DNA of 64,000 bases from Bradyrhizobium sp. Ce-3 (GCF_022835695.1 NZ_BQUV01000011.1:62001-126000); one strand, 5' to 3'. Numbered from the stretch's first letter, positions 17,483-27,529 are shown. Translations and numbers: made by a program. Notes: generated from the letters alone by a model not told the origin.

Positions 17483-18262
17483 ATGAGAAACGGTCAGAAT
17501 AACAAGCGGATGCGCAACCGGAATAATAACAACAATAACAACAACAATAACCGGCGCGGCCAGAATCCCCTGACACGGGTGTATGAATCCAACGGACCCG
17601 ACATCAAGATCCGCGGCACGGCCTCCCACGTGGCCGAGAAATACGTCCAGCTGGCACGCGATGCACGCTCCTCCGGCGATCCGGTGGCGGCCGAGAACTA
17701 CTACCAGCACGCCGAGCACTATTACCGGATCATCGCCGCCGCGCAGGAGCAATTCCGGCAGAACCAGCAGCAGCCGCGCCCCGACGCTGAGCCGGTCGCG
17801 ACCGAAGACGACGACGGCGACGGCTATTCGAGCTTCGGCCAGGAGCCGGGCTTCGTGCCGCAGCAGCAGCAACCCTTCGCGCGCGAGAACGGCCAGCAGC
17901 CGTACCAGCGCGAGCAGCAGCAGCCGCGCGAGCATCGCGAGCGTGATCAGCAGCCGCGTGAGCAGCAGCCGCGCGAACATCGTGAGCGCGAGCATCGTCC
18001 GCAGCCGCAATACCAGCCGCAACCGCAGAACCAGCCGCAGCCCGCGATGGCCGATGCCGGCGTCGATCGCCTGCCCTCGTTCATCACCGGCGGCGCGCAG
18101 CCGCAGGTCAATGGCGGCGCCTATGAAGCCAGCAATGGCGGCGCAGAACGTGGCGAACGCAGCGAGCGCTTCCCGCGCCGCCGCCGCCGTCCGCACGGTC
18201 CGCGCGCCGACATGGCGACGCAGCCGGCGCCGAGCGACGACTTCAATCCGGGCAACGAGTAA
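17483..18262 (+). CDS. DUF4167 domain protein with Asn and Gln tracts
   Basis: 259 residues. A run of ten Asn (about residues 14-23) precedes the DUF4167 domain (residues about 25-95; NPLTRVYESNGPDIKIRG and AENYYQHAEHYYRI). The rest is a low-complexity Gln/Pro/Arg/Glu region and a basic tail (FPRRRRRPHGPRAD) that suggests nucleic-acid binding. The function is unknown, but the gene regularly follows prmC in Rhizobiales. The Asn run is coded by an AAT/AAC trinucleotide tract, so its length may vary between strains. Confidence 0.93.
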   Translation: MRNGQNNKRMRNRNNNNNNNNNNRRGQNPLTRVYESNGPDIKIRGTASHVAEKYVQLARDARSSGDPVAAENYYQHAEHYYRIIAAAQEQFRQNQQQPRPDAEPVATEDDDGDGYSSFGQEPGFVPQQQQPFARENGQQPYQREQQQPREHRERDQQPREQQPREHREREHRPQPQYQPQPQNQPQPAMADAGVDRLPSFITGGAQPQVNGGAYEASNGGAERGERSERFPRRRRRPHGPRADMATQPAPSDDFNPGNE

Positions 18263-18277
18263 CGCAACTGTGCGGCC

Positions 18278-18301
18278 ACCCTCCCCTGGAGGGGGAGGGT
18301 G
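18278..18301. repeat. short palindrome, family E (half copy), likely bidirectional terminator
   Basis: CACCCTCCCCTGGAGGGGGAGGGTG, a near-perfect hairpin between two convergent genes. A full two-arm relative is at 54856-55028. Confidence 0.6.
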
Positions 18302-18307
18302 CGTTCA

Positions 18308-19057
18308 TCACTCCGCGTGACTCGATTTGCGCGTCGCCGTCGAGGACGGCACCAGCACCGGACGCAAGGACGGGATCAGCTGCGGGCGTTCGCGGCGCGC
18401 CGGGATTGCGCGATAGACCTGCTTGCTCGCTTCCACGATATGCACGCCGGCGAACGGCATCGACAGCGCGGCGCCGGCGCGCTCCCACGCCATCGCCGAG
18501 CGCAGAAACCAGCTGCCCTGCACCGGCGGCATGAACAGCGCCTCGCCCCATGACGACGGCGTGAACCAGGTCTGCCGCAACAGCTGGGTGATCTGCGCCC
18601 GCGAGTAGGGCCGGCCATGGCCGAACGGCGTCGCATCGGTGCGGGTCCAGACGCCGCGGCGGTTCGGGATGATCGCGATCAGCCGCCCTGACGGCGACAG
18701 CACCCGCCACACCTCGCGCAGCAGCCGCTCCGGATCGTCGGACATCTCCAGCGCGTGCACCAGCAACACGCGGTCGACCGCGGCATCCGGCAGCGGCATC
18801 GAGAATTCGTCGATCAGGGTCGCCAGCGCCGGCCGCCCGGTCGGCCATTTCAGCACGCCCTGGGCCGCCGGCATGAAGGCGATGCAGCGCTCGCAGGTAT
18901 CACGGAACAGGCCGAGATAGGGCGTCGGATAGCCGAGGCCGAGCACGCGCTGACCCTCCGCATTCGGCCACCGCGCGCGAATGCCGCGGTTGATCAGCTG
19001 CCGCGCCACGATGCCGAGGCGCTGCGAATAGAAGTCGCGGAGGTCGATGACGTCCAT
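18308..19057 (-). CDS. class I SAM-dependent methyltransferase
   Basis: 249 residues. The SAM-binding loop is an unusual VLGLGYPTPYLGLFR, and the methyltransferase-11-type core continues with LPDAAVDRVLLVHALEMSDD and REVWRVLSPSGRLIAIIPNR. The C-terminus is basic. The substrate is unknown. It is divergent from gloB, an arrangement conserved in alphaproteobacteria, where this protein is sometimes annotated near glyoxalase genes. The start is an ATG followed directly by a folded-looking sequence (MDVIDLRDFYSQRLG). Confidence 0.88.
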   Translation of the reverse strand: MDVIDLRDFYSQRLGIVARQLINRGIRARWPNAEGQRVLGLGYPTPYLGLFRDTCERCIAFMPAAQGVLKWPTGRPALATLIDEFSMPLPDAAVDRVLLVHALEMSDDPERLLREVWRVLSPSGRLIAIIPNRRGVWTRTDATPFGHGRPYSRAQITQLLRQTWFTPSSWGEALFMPPVQGSWFLRSAMAWERAGAALSMPFAGVHIVEASKQVYRAIPARRERPQLIPSLRPVLVPSSTATRKSSHAE

Positions 19058-19156
19058 GATGCCAGCCTAACATGCCGCTCGCTGCCGGGGGGCGCGGAAA
19101 TTTGCGTTGCCGCCGGAGCGTTAACGCCATATTTCACCCCTATATTGGGCGCGTTA

Positions 19157-19206
19157 AGAGCATGATCTGGAAAAGTCTGCACCGGTTTTTCGAATAGATC
19201 ATGCTC
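19157..19206. repeat. short palindromic repeat, family F
   Basis: Arms AGCATGATCT and AGATCATGCT enclose GGAAAAGTCTGCACCGG. It lies in the divergent promoter region between the methyltransferase and gloB, 35 bases ahead of the gloB start. Confidence 0.75.
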
Positions 19207-19240
19207 TGACCTGTCCGTCCCGTTTGTTCGTGGAGATATC

Positions 19241-20008
19241 ATGACCGCCGAAATTCGCACCTTCAGCTGCCTCACCGACAATTTCGGGTACCTGATCCAC
19301 GATCCCGCGACCAAGGCGACGGCATCGATCGACGCGCCGGAAGCCGGCCCGATCATCAAGGCGCTGGAGCGCGAAGGCTGGACGCTGACCGACATCCTGA
19401 TCACCCATCATCATGGCGACCATGTCGGCGGCGTCGCCGAGCTGAAGCAGAAATACGGTTGCCGCGTCGTCGCCCCGCACGACCAGTCGGCCAAGATCGC
19501 CAATGTCGATCTGCGCGCCGCCAATGCCGACGTCATCAAGGTCGGCAGCCTGTTGGCTCGCGTGGTCGAAACCCCCGGCCATACGCTCGACCATATCTCC
19601 TATGTGTTCGACGGCGAGAAGGCGGTGTTCGCCGCCGACACGCTGTTCTCGATCGGCTGCGGCCGGGTGTTCGAGGGCACCTATCCCATGATGTGGGATT
19701 CGCTCTTGAAGCTTCGCTCGCTGCCGGACGATTTTCGTCTGTATTGCGGCCATGAATACACCGCCTCCAACGTGAAGTTCGCGCTCACCATCGAGCCTGA
19801 CAATCCGGCGTTGCAGGCCCGCGCCGAGGAAGTCACAAAGCTGCGCGCCGAGGACAAGCCGACGATTCCGGTGCTGCTCGGCGACGAGAAGAAGGCCAAC
19901 GTGTTCCTGCGCGCCGACGAGCCCGTTGTCGCGGCCAAGCTGCACATGAAGGGCGCCGACCCGGCGCTGGTGTTCGGCGAACTGCGCGAGCGCAAGAACA
20001 AGTCGTGA
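19241..20008 (+). CDS. gloB: hydroxyacylglutathione hydrolase (glyoxalase II)
   Basis: 255 residues with the metallo-beta-lactamase zinc motif THHHGDH at residues 55-61 and further metal ligands in TPGHTLDHISY and FAADTLFSIGCGR. The C-terminal glutathione-binding part has YCGHEYTASNVKFAL. It hydrolyses S-lactoylglutathione to lactate and glutathione, completing methylglyoxal removal. GGAG lies ahead of the ATG. The stop overlaps the ATG of the cupin gene (TGATG). Confidence 0.96.
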   Translation: MTAEIRTFSCLTDNFGYLIHDPATKATASIDAPEAGPIIKALEREGWTLTDILITHHHGDHVGGVAELKQKYGCRVVAPHDQSAKIANVDLRAANADVIKVGSLLARVVETPGHTLDHISYVFDGEKAVFAADTLFSIGCGRVFEGTYPMMWDSLLKLRSLPDDFRLYCGHEYTASNVKFALTIEPDNPALQARAEEVTKLRAEDKPTIPVLLGDEKKANVFLRADEPVVAAKLHMKGADPALVFGELRERKNKS

Positions 20009-20451
20009 TGTCACAGCTCTCCGCTGCCGACATCATCGCGCGGCTCGCGCTGCAGCCGCATCCCGAAGGCGGGCATTATCGCGAGACGTTTCGCGATGCG
20101 CGCTGCGACGCCAGTGGACGCGCGCATTCGACCGCGATCTACTTCCTGCTCGCGCGCGGCGAGCGCTCGCACTGGCACCGCATCGACGCGGTCGAGATGT
20201 GGCACTATTACGCCGGCGCGCCGCTGACGCTGCGGATCGCGCAGGACGGTGAGCCGCAGCGCGCGATCACGCTCGGGCCTGACGTCATCAGCGGCCAACA
20301 GCCGCAGGCGATCGTGCCGGCCGGCGCCTGGCAGGCCGCCGAGAGCAGCGGCGACTGGACGCTGGTCGGCTGCACCGTAGCGCCGGGATTCGAGTTTTCG
20401 AAGTTCGAGCTGGCGCCGAGGAACTGGGAGCCTGCTTCCCTGTCATCCTGA
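20008..20451 (+). CDS. cupin-fold DUF985 protein
   Basis: 147 residues from the ATG at 20008, which overlaps the gloB stop; a GTG three bases earlier is less likely. The core HPEGGHYRETFRD, STAIYFLLARGERSHWHRID and VEMWHYYAGAPL is typical of the DUF985 cupins (RmlC-like fold). The catalytic role is unknown. The last codons (EPASLSS) run into a dispersed intergenic repeat, so the C-terminus and stop appear to come from that repeat. Confidence 0.92.
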   Translation: MSQLSAADIIARLALQPHPEGGHYRETFRDARCDASGRAHSTAIYFLLARGERSHWHRIDAVEMWHYYAGAPLTLRIAQDGEPQRAITLGPDVISGQQPQAIVPAGAWQAAESSGDWTLVGCTVAPGFEFSKFELAPRNWEPASLSS

Positions 20452-20556
20452 GGAGCGCCGCAGGCGCGTCTCGAAGGATGAATCGGCCACAGTCGGGCCG
20501 TCGACCCTTCGAGACGGCCGCGTTGCGGCCTCCTCAGGGTGACGGTGAAGCAGGCT
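20430..20556. repeat. intergenic inverted repeat, family B
   Basis: Outer arms GCCTGCTTC and GAAGCAGGC, inner arms CATCCTGAGGAG and CTCCTCAGGGTGACGG, with CGTCTCGAAGGATG and CCCTTCGAGACGG inside. It overlaps the 3' end of the cupin gene and ends just before the convergent EamA gene, where it may terminate both. Confidence 0.85.
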
Positions 20557-20570
20557 TCGCTCTTCCGACC

Positions 20571-21437
20571 CTACTTCCGCAGCACCATATCCTTCGCCGC
20601 AATCAGCCCGCCGCCGGCAATCAGGATCGCGGCGATGGCGATGTTGGCGCTCGGCTTGGCGAATCCCGCAGCAATCAGGAACGCGGTCGAGAGCAGCGGC
20701 GTGGCGTAGGAGGCGGCGCCGAGCACGCGGATGTCGCCGCGCTTCATGCCGATGTCCCAGGCAAAGAACGCCGCGCCCACCGGACCGATGCCGAGTGCCA
20801 CGACCGCCAGCCATTGCAGCGGCGTCGCGGGCCACACCGTGGTTTCCACCATCATGTGCACCGACGCGGCAAGCACCGCCGTCGCGAGGCAAAAGCCCGC
20901 CACCGCATCCGTCGGCACCGCCTTGAGCCGGCGCGACATCACCGAATAGGCAGCCCAGACGAACGCCGCGACGAAGGCCGCCGCGAAGCCTGGGATCTGC
21001 TCTCTCGCAAAGTTGCCGGTGTTGCCGGCGAACAGCAGCACGGTGCCAACAAGGCCAAGCAGCGCGCCGACGATGTGATGGACCGCCAACCGCTCGCCCG
21101 GCAGCAGCGAGGAGAACAGCACGATCAGCAGCGGCCAGAGATAGTTGAGCAGGCCGGCCTCGGCCGGCGGCGCGAAACGCAGCGCCAGGAAATACAGCGC
21201 GTGATAGCCGAACAGCCCGCCGACGCCGACGGCCCAGGCAACCAGCGGCTGCTTCAATGCGCCGAAGGCCTCGGGACGAAAGAGGAAGCTTGCGAACGCG
21301 ACCACAGCGCCGATCGCAAAGGTCATGGCGGCGAGCTGGAACGCCGGGATCGCCCCGGTCGCGACCGTCATGACCGACAGCAGCGACCACATCAGGATGG
21401 CGGTCAGTCCGACAAGGGTGGCAGTTCGGGTCGTCAT
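20571..21437 (-). CDS. EamA-family exporter, YddG-like
   Basis: 288 residues from the ATG at 21437 (MTTRTATLVGLTAILMWSLL). Ten predicted helices form two EamA repeats; GLLNYLWPLLIVLFSSLLPG and GAASYATPLLSTAFLI are family-like. The N-terminal pattern resembles the aromatic-amino-acid exporter YddG. The substrate is inferred only. The upstream in-frame extension to 21530 crosses the phaB terminator hairpin and is rejected. Confidence 0.87.
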   Translation of the reverse strand: MTTRTATLVGLTAILMWSLLSVMTVATGAIPAFQLAAMTFAIGAVVAFASFLFRPEAFGALKQPLVAWAVGVGGLFGYHALYFLALRFAPPAEAGLLNYLWPLLIVLFSSLLPGERLAVHHIVGALLGLVGTVLLFAGNTGNFAREQIPGFAAAFVAAFVWAAYSVMSRRLKAVPTDAVAGFCLATAVLAASVHMMVETTVWPATPLQWLAVVALGIGPVGAAFFAWDIGMKRGDIRVLGAASYATPLLSTAFLIAAGFAKPSANIAIAAILIAGGGLIAAKDMVLRK

Positions 21438-21504
21438 CTCGATACATTCCGTCGTGGCCGCGCCGGCCGCGTCTTCTTCGCGCCTCGCGGTTGTAACGAC
21501 GAAA

Positions 21505-21527
21505 ATGCCCGGCACAAGGCCGGGCAT
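21505..21527 (-). terminator. terminator of phaB
   Basis: A 9-pair stem ATGCCCGGC/GCCGGGCAT with a 5-base loop; read on the minus strand it is followed by TTTTCG. It lies about 45 bases beyond the phaB stop. A nearly identical hairpin follows phaA. Confidence 0.75.
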
Positions 21528-21572
21528 CACGACTTGATTGATGGCGCCTGCGACGCGACGACGCTTCCCGCG

Positions 21573-22298
21573 TCAGGCGTGATACTGGCCGCCGTTCACG
21601 GTCAGGGTCGAGCCGGTGATGAAGCCGGCATCGTCGGCGGCGAGGAACACGACCGCGCGCGCGATCTCCTCGGGTTCGCCGAGCCGGTTGACCGGAATCT
21701 GCGGGATCACGTTCTTCTCGAGCACGTCCTTCGGCACCGCCTGCACCATCTCGGTGTTGATGTAGCCCGGGCAGATCACGTTGACGGTGATGCCGCCCTT
21801 GGCATTCTCCAGCGCCAGGGCCTTGGTGAAGCCGATGTCGCCGGCCTTTGCCGCCGAGTAGTTGACCTGGCCGAACTGGCCCTTCTGGCCGTTGATCGAG
21901 GAGATCGAGATGACGCGGCCGAACTTGCGGGCGCGCATGCCCTCGATCACCTGCCGCGTCATGTTGAACAGCGAGCCGAGATTGGTGTTGATCACGGCAT
22001 TCCACTGCTCGAGCGTCATCTTGTGGAACGCGGTATCCTTGGTGATGCCGGCATTGTTGACCAGCACGTCGACCGGCCCGAGATCGGCCTCGACCTGCTT
22101 GACGCCGGCCGCGCAGGCGTCAAACGAGGAGACGTCCCACTTGTAGACGGGAATCCCGCTCTCCGCCTTGAACTTCTCCGCCGCGGCGTCATTGCCGGCA
22201 TAGCTTGCCGCCACCTTGTAGCCCGCCGCTTTCAGCGCCTTGCTGATCGCAGCTCCAATGCCCCGCGTTCCGCCCGTCACCAATGCAACACGTGCCAT
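21573..22298 (-). CDS. phaB: acetoacetyl-CoA reductase
   Basis: 241 residues, a short-chain dehydrogenase with the NADPH-binding GGTRGIG (residues 9-15), NNAG, and the catalytic Ser134, Tyr147 and Lys151 (SSINGQ and YSAAK). It ends GSTLTVNGGQYHA, as PhaB proteins do. It reduces acetoacetyl-CoA to (R)-3-hydroxybutyryl-CoA, the monomer for PHB synthase. It lies downstream of phaA on the same strand, but a terminator hairpin stands between them, so it probably has its own promoter too. Confidence 0.96.
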   Translation of the reverse strand: MARVALVTGGTRGIGAAISKALKAAGYKVAASYAGNDAAAEKFKAESGIPVYKWDVSSFDACAAGVKQVEADLGPVDVLVNNAGITKDTAFHKMTLEQWNAVINTNLGSLFNMTRQVIEGMRARKFGRVISISSINGQKGQFGQVNYSAAKAGDIGFTKALALENAKGGITVNVICPGYINTEMVQAVPKDVLEKNVIPQIPVNRLGEPEEIARAVVFLAADDAGFITGSTLTVNGGQYHA

Positions 22299-22414
22299 GT
22301 CCGTCTCCTCCTTGGCCGTCTTTTATAACCGGATCGCTCCGGTCTCCGCACTCACTCAACAAAGCGCGATGAGATTGGGTCGAATCGTCATCGCGCTTTA
22401 GCTCCCTTTTTGAG

Positions 22415-22463
22415 CATGATCCTTTCGGAAAACCGCTTCACACTTTTCCGGATCATGCTCCCG
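22415..22463. repeat. short palindromic repeat, family F
   Basis: GAGCATGATC and GATCATGCTC arms with TTTCGGAAAACCG and CACTTTTCCG inside, in the 267-base gap between phaB and phaA. Confidence 0.75.
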
Positions 22464-22471
22464 AAACAAAA

Positions 22472-22494
22472 ATGCCCGGCACAAAGCCGGGCAT
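22472..22494 (-). terminator. terminator of phaA
   Basis: A 9-pair stem ATGCCCGGC/GCCGGGCAT with loop ACAAA; on the minus strand it is followed by TTTTTG, about 70 bases past the phaA stop. It also has CTTTTC on the plus side, so it could work both ways. Confidence 0.75.
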
Positions 22495-22565
22495 CTTTTC
22501 TATCAGCTCGCGCCGTGGTTGACAGATGATCTTTTCATCACCTAACCGACCTCGCTGCCTTTTGT

Positions 22566-24057
<1,492 letters not shown>

Positions 24058-24651
24058 ATGGCAAAATCTGAACAACCGACCACGATCAAGAAATACGCGA
24101 ACCGGCGGCTCTATAATACCGGTACGAGCACCTATGTGACGCTCGAGGATCTCGCGGCGATGGTGAAGGAAGGCGAGGATTTCCTCGTCTATGACGCCAA
24201 GACAGGTGACGACATCACCCGCTCCGTGCTCGCGCAAATCATCTTCGAGCAGGAGAACAAGGCCGGCCAGAATCTGCTGCCGACCACCTTCCTCCGGCAG
24301 CTGATCCGGTTCTACGGCGACAGCATGCAGATGGTGGTGCCGAAATATCTCGAGCAGTCGATCGATACGTTGACCCGGGAACAAGAGCGATTTCGCAAGC
24401 AGATCGCCGGCGCCCTGAGCGGGACGCCGTTCGCGCCCCTGGAGGAACAGGTCCGCCGCAACATGGAGCTGTTCCAGCAGACCTTCTCGATGTTCAAGCC
24501 GTTCGTGCCGCAGCGCGGCGGCGGCGCCGAGCCCGAGAAGGTGCCGGAGCCCACGCCCGACGACGGCAACATCGACGACCTTCGCCGCCAGATGAAGGAC
24601 ATGCAGGAACGTCTCGAGCGCATGTCGCAGCCGGCGAAGAAGGACGAGTAG
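24058..24651 (+). CDS. phaR: polyhydroxyalkanoate synthesis repressor
   Basis: 197 residues. The N-terminal PHB/PHA-accumulation regulator DNA-binding domain reads IKKYANRRLYNTGTSTYVTL and is followed by a PHB-binding domain (FYGDSMQMVVPKYLEQS) and a helical, Met/Glu-rich tail. PhaR represses phasin and other PHA genes and is released when it binds PHB granules. Its position divergent from phaA is the classic arrangement in Bradyrhizobium and Paracoccus. Confidence 0.96.
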   Translation: MAKSEQPTTIKKYANRRLYNTGTSTYVTLEDLAAMVKEGEDFLVYDAKTGDDITRSVLAQIIFEQENKAGQNLLPTTFLRQLIRFYGDSMQMVVPKYLEQSIDTLTREQERFRKQIAGALSGTPFAPLEEQVRRNMELFQQTFSMFKPFVPQRGGGAEPEKVPEPTPDDGNIDDLRRQMKDMQERLERMSQPAKKDE

Positions 24652-24778
24652 GTCTCGTTCCAGATCCTTTGGCCGTCGGCCGGGCCTCAAGCCGTTATCG
24701 CTTTTCAGATATCCTGACGGCGGCTCTCGCCGGCGTCAGGCGGTCGCCGCTTGATCACGCGTGCCCTCGCAGACGCGT

Positions 24779-25192
24779 CTATGCCGGCCGGCGGCAGACC
24801 AGATCGATTTCGATCAGCGCATCATAGGCGAGACCGGTGACGCCGACGCAGGTGCGCGCCGGCAGCCGGTCGGGCGGGAAGTAGCTGCGATAGGTCTCGT
24901 TCATCGCCGCATAGTCCTCCTTGAAGCGCGTCAGATAGATCCGCGACATCACGATATGCTCGAAGCCGAGATCGAGGCCCGCCAGCACCACGCGCAGGTT
25001 CTCCATCACCGCGCGGGTCTGCGCCACGATCCCGTCGGGCAATACGCCCGGTGCTGCCGGCGTATCCGGCATCTGGCCGGTGACGAACACGAAGCCGTCG
25101 GTCTCGACGCGTGGCTGAACGGCGCGACCGGCTTCGGGCCGCCGGATATCATGTGAAACTGCAACGACGTCTCCTCGCCTGCTCCGGATCAT
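24779..25192 (-). CDS. RidA-family protein (reactive intermediate deaminase)
   Basis: 137 residues. The family core VFVTGQMPDTP, ENLRVVLAGLDLGFEHIVMSRIYLT and the C-terminal RTCVGVTGLAYDALIEIDLV are present; the Arg of RTCVGV is the usual carboxylate-binding residue. RidA proteins hydrolyse reactive enamines and imines. The ATG lies 3 bases after the stop of the AraC-FmdA fusion gene, so they are co-transcribed and the substrate may come from that pathway. The first dozen residues are not typical, and translation could start slightly later. Confidence 0.9.
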   Translation of the reverse strand: MIRSRRGDVVAVSHDIRRPEAGRAVQPRVETDGFVFVTGQMPDTPAAPGVLPDGIVAQTRAVMENLRVVLAGLDLGFEHIVMSRIYLTRFKEDYAAMNETYRSYFPPDRLPARTCVGVTGLAYDALIEIDLVCRRPA

Positions 25193-25195
25193 GCC

Positions 25196-27529
25196 CTAGT
25201 TTTGCGGCGCGTGATCGAACACGCGCTTGCTGAGAATGGCATGGACGCCCCAATTGCCGTCCACCACCTGGGTCACGCCGAAATCCACCGCCACCGACAT
25301 CAGCGCGATCGCCTCGTCCTCGGTGAGGCCTTTGATGTTCATCAGGAAGCGCCGCATCTTGCGGAACGCATCCTTCATCGCGAGATCGAGCGACGAGGTG
25401 GCATAGACCTCGCTCTGCCCCTTGGCGCCGAATTCGGCGAGATAGTTGGGATGGCTGAAGCCCATCAGCACCCAGTCGGCCTCGGTCTCGATCAGCGGAT
25501 AGGTCAGATCGGCGAAGGGCTGATTGGTCAGCTCGTTCTTCTTGTGCAGGATGATTTGGAAGGTGCCGGTCATCGAACATTCGATCGCGGTGCCGCCGAG
25601 TTCGCCGTCACCCTGTGCGGCGTGGGGATCGCCGACCGACAGCAGCGCACCCGGCACCGACACCGGCAGATAGATGGTCGAGCCCTTGCCGAGCCGCCAA
25701 TTGTCGAGATTGCCGCCGAAATATGCGGGCGGGACGGAATCGACGAGTTCGGCCTCGCGCGGCGCCAGCGCAATGACGCCGAAATGCGGACGCAGCGGAA
25801 TGCGGATGCCGTCGAGCACGTCGTGGCGGCGCCGCACCGATGACGGCGGGATCGGAATACCCGGATAGTCGTAGGTCCTGTGCAGCGTCCCGAACGGATC
25901 GGTCTGCGGCTCCCAGCGATAGGAATACAGCGCACGCGCATACGGCTCATCATCGTCGTCGACGATCTCGTAGATCGTCACCGCCTCATGGGCGTTCTGC
26001 TCGGCGAGGAATTCCTTGTAGTGATAGCCCCACCAGGCCGCGACGCTGCTGCCGAACACGCGGCCCTCGAACTCCGGATTGCGGCTCGCGCGCGGCACGA
26101 TGTCGAGGATGCGGATCTCCAGCACGTCGCCCGGCTCGGCGTCCTTCACGGCCACCGGCCCGGTGCAAATGTGCACGCCAAATCCCTCGCCGGCGCCGCG
26201 GCCATAGATCGAGGCATCGAGCGGACCGGCGCCGCGGCGATCGACGTTCTTCCGGTCGCGCGTCCAGTGGAACACGCTCTCGGCGCCGGGATCGCCCTTG
26301 ATCATGCGCGCGGGATCATCGGAGGCATGCTGGGTCAGCGTCTCGATGGTGATGGTGTCGCCGGAGCCGATCTCGATTTGCGGCGGCAGCGAATGGCTGA
26401 AATAGCCCCAATGCACGCGCGAGGCATCGGCCGCGAGATGATGATGGCGCGGTGCGTCGGCGATCTCCAGATCATGCGCGTTGAACGGCGCAGCCGTCTT
26501 GCGCACCAGGGCCGCACGCCCGTTGCACAGTTGCGCCAGCGCTTGCTGAGGCCAGCCGCGCTGCTCCGTCGCTGCGGATGCGCTCTGCCGCTCGGTTTCA
26601 TGCTGGCGGAATTCGCGCGGCGACAGGCCGAAGCGCTGGCGAAACGCGCGGCTGAAATGCGCAGAGTCGTTAAAGCCGACGCGGAACGCGATCTCTGAAA
26701 TCGAACGATGCGCCTCGGCGGGATTCGACAGATCGGCCGAGGTGCGCTGCAGCCGCCGTTCGCGCAAATAGTGCGTGAAACTGGTGCCGGCCCCCTCGAA
26801 CAGCTTTTGCAGATAGCGTTCGGAAATGCCCTCGGCGCTGGCGATCTTCACCGGCGTCAGATCGGGATCATCGAGGCTGCGTTCGACGGTCTGGCACAGC
26901 CGATGCAGCGTCGCGGCCCTGGAAGCGCCGCCGCTGCGATCGCTGGCCGTCTCGCTGTGCTGAGGCATGAGGGCCGGCAGCAGATCGGCGAGACTGCGCG
27001 CCAGCGCGGTCCATTCGACATCGGACAGCGCGTCGAGATCGTTCGCGGCGAGCTCCATCATCTGCGCGAACACGCCGCCAAAGCCACCGGGCTGCAGCAC
27101 CCGCATTTCGCCGCCTTGCATCGTGGCGCGGTGGCGATGCGCCGGCTCTGATGTCACCGACAGCACCACCGCGCGCATCTCGCGCTGGAACGACACGCTC
27201 CAGTCCCCGCCGCGCGGCAGCAGGAGAAGATGCCGCGCCACGACGATCTGATAACCGGCGGTGGTCTTCAGCGCCACGCCGTCTTCGAGCGGCAGGAGCA
27301 CCAGCGGATGATCGGCCACGACATCCGTGCGCGGCGACACCGATTGCGGTCCGGCCGAAAGCCTCGCCAGGGTCACGCCCTGAAAGCTGCGCCGCACCGC
27401 GATGGCATGGCCGGCATGGGTGCTCGTGGCGGCCGTCGGCTGCAAGCCGACCGACGCCAGGACGTCCCGCCACGCCTCGGGGCGGTCGCCTTCGGAGTAG
27501 GATTCACTCGTGAACGGACGCAACCTCAT
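25196..27529 (-). CDS. fusion of AraC-family regulator and acetamidase/formamidase
   Basis: 777 residues in one uninterrupted frame from the ATG at 27529. Residues about 20-190 resemble the AraC-binding-like sensor domain; residues 208-308 are an AraC double helix-turn-helix (SAEGISERYLQKLFEGAG and ISEIAFRVGFNDSAHFSRAF). After a linker of about 50 residues, an FmdA acetamidase/formamidase starts near residue 361 (VHWGYFSH) and runs to the end, with GDPHAAQGDGELGGTA. It parallels the separate FmdA just upstream. An in-frame GTG at 26506 could start the enzyme separately, though it has no good ribosome-binding site. A regulator joined to a catabolic enzyme is unusual and suggests the regulator senses the amide or tethers the enzyme. 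Confidence 0.85.
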   Translation of the reverse strand: MRLRPFTSESYSEGDRPEAWRDVLASVGLQPTAATSTHAGHAIAVRRSFQGVTLARLSAGPQSVSPRTDVVADHPLVLLPLEDGVALKTTAGYQIVVARHLLLLPRGGDWSVSFQREMRAVVLSVTSEPAHRHRATMQGGEMRVLQPGGFGGVFAQMMELAANDLDALSDVEWTALARSLADLLPALMPQHSETASDRSGGASRAATLHRLCQTVERSLDDPDLTPVKIASAEGISERYLQKLFEGAGTSFTHYLRERRLQRTSADLSNPAEAHRSISEIAFRVGFNDSAHFSRAFRQRFGLSPREFRQHETERQSASAATEQRGWPQQALAQLCNGRAALVRKTAAPFNAHDLEIADAPRHHHLAADASRVHWGYFSHSLPPQIEIGSGDTITIETLTQHASDDPARMIKGDPGAESVFHWTRDRKNVDRRGAGPLDASIYGRGAGEGFGVHICTGPVAVKDAEPGDVLEIRILDIVPRASRNPEFEGRVFGSSVAAWWGYHYKEFLAEQNAHEAVTIYEIVDDDDEPYARALYSYRWEPQTDPFGTLHRTYDYPGIPIPPSSVRRRHDVLDGIRIPLRPHFGVIALAPREAELVDSVPPAYFGGNLDNWRLGKGSTIYLPVSVPGALLSVGDPHAAQGDGELGGTAIECSMTGTFQIILHKKNELTNQPFADLTYPLIETEADWVLMGFSHPNYLAEFGAKGQSEVYATSSLDLAMKDAFRKMRRFLMNIKGLTEDEAIALMSVAVDFGVTQVVDGNWGVHAILSKRVFDHAPQN

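Noticed and set aside
20443-22005. 520-residue minus-strand frame
   Set aside because: Shadow of phaB and the YddG-like exporter in another frame, starting in the middle of phaB.
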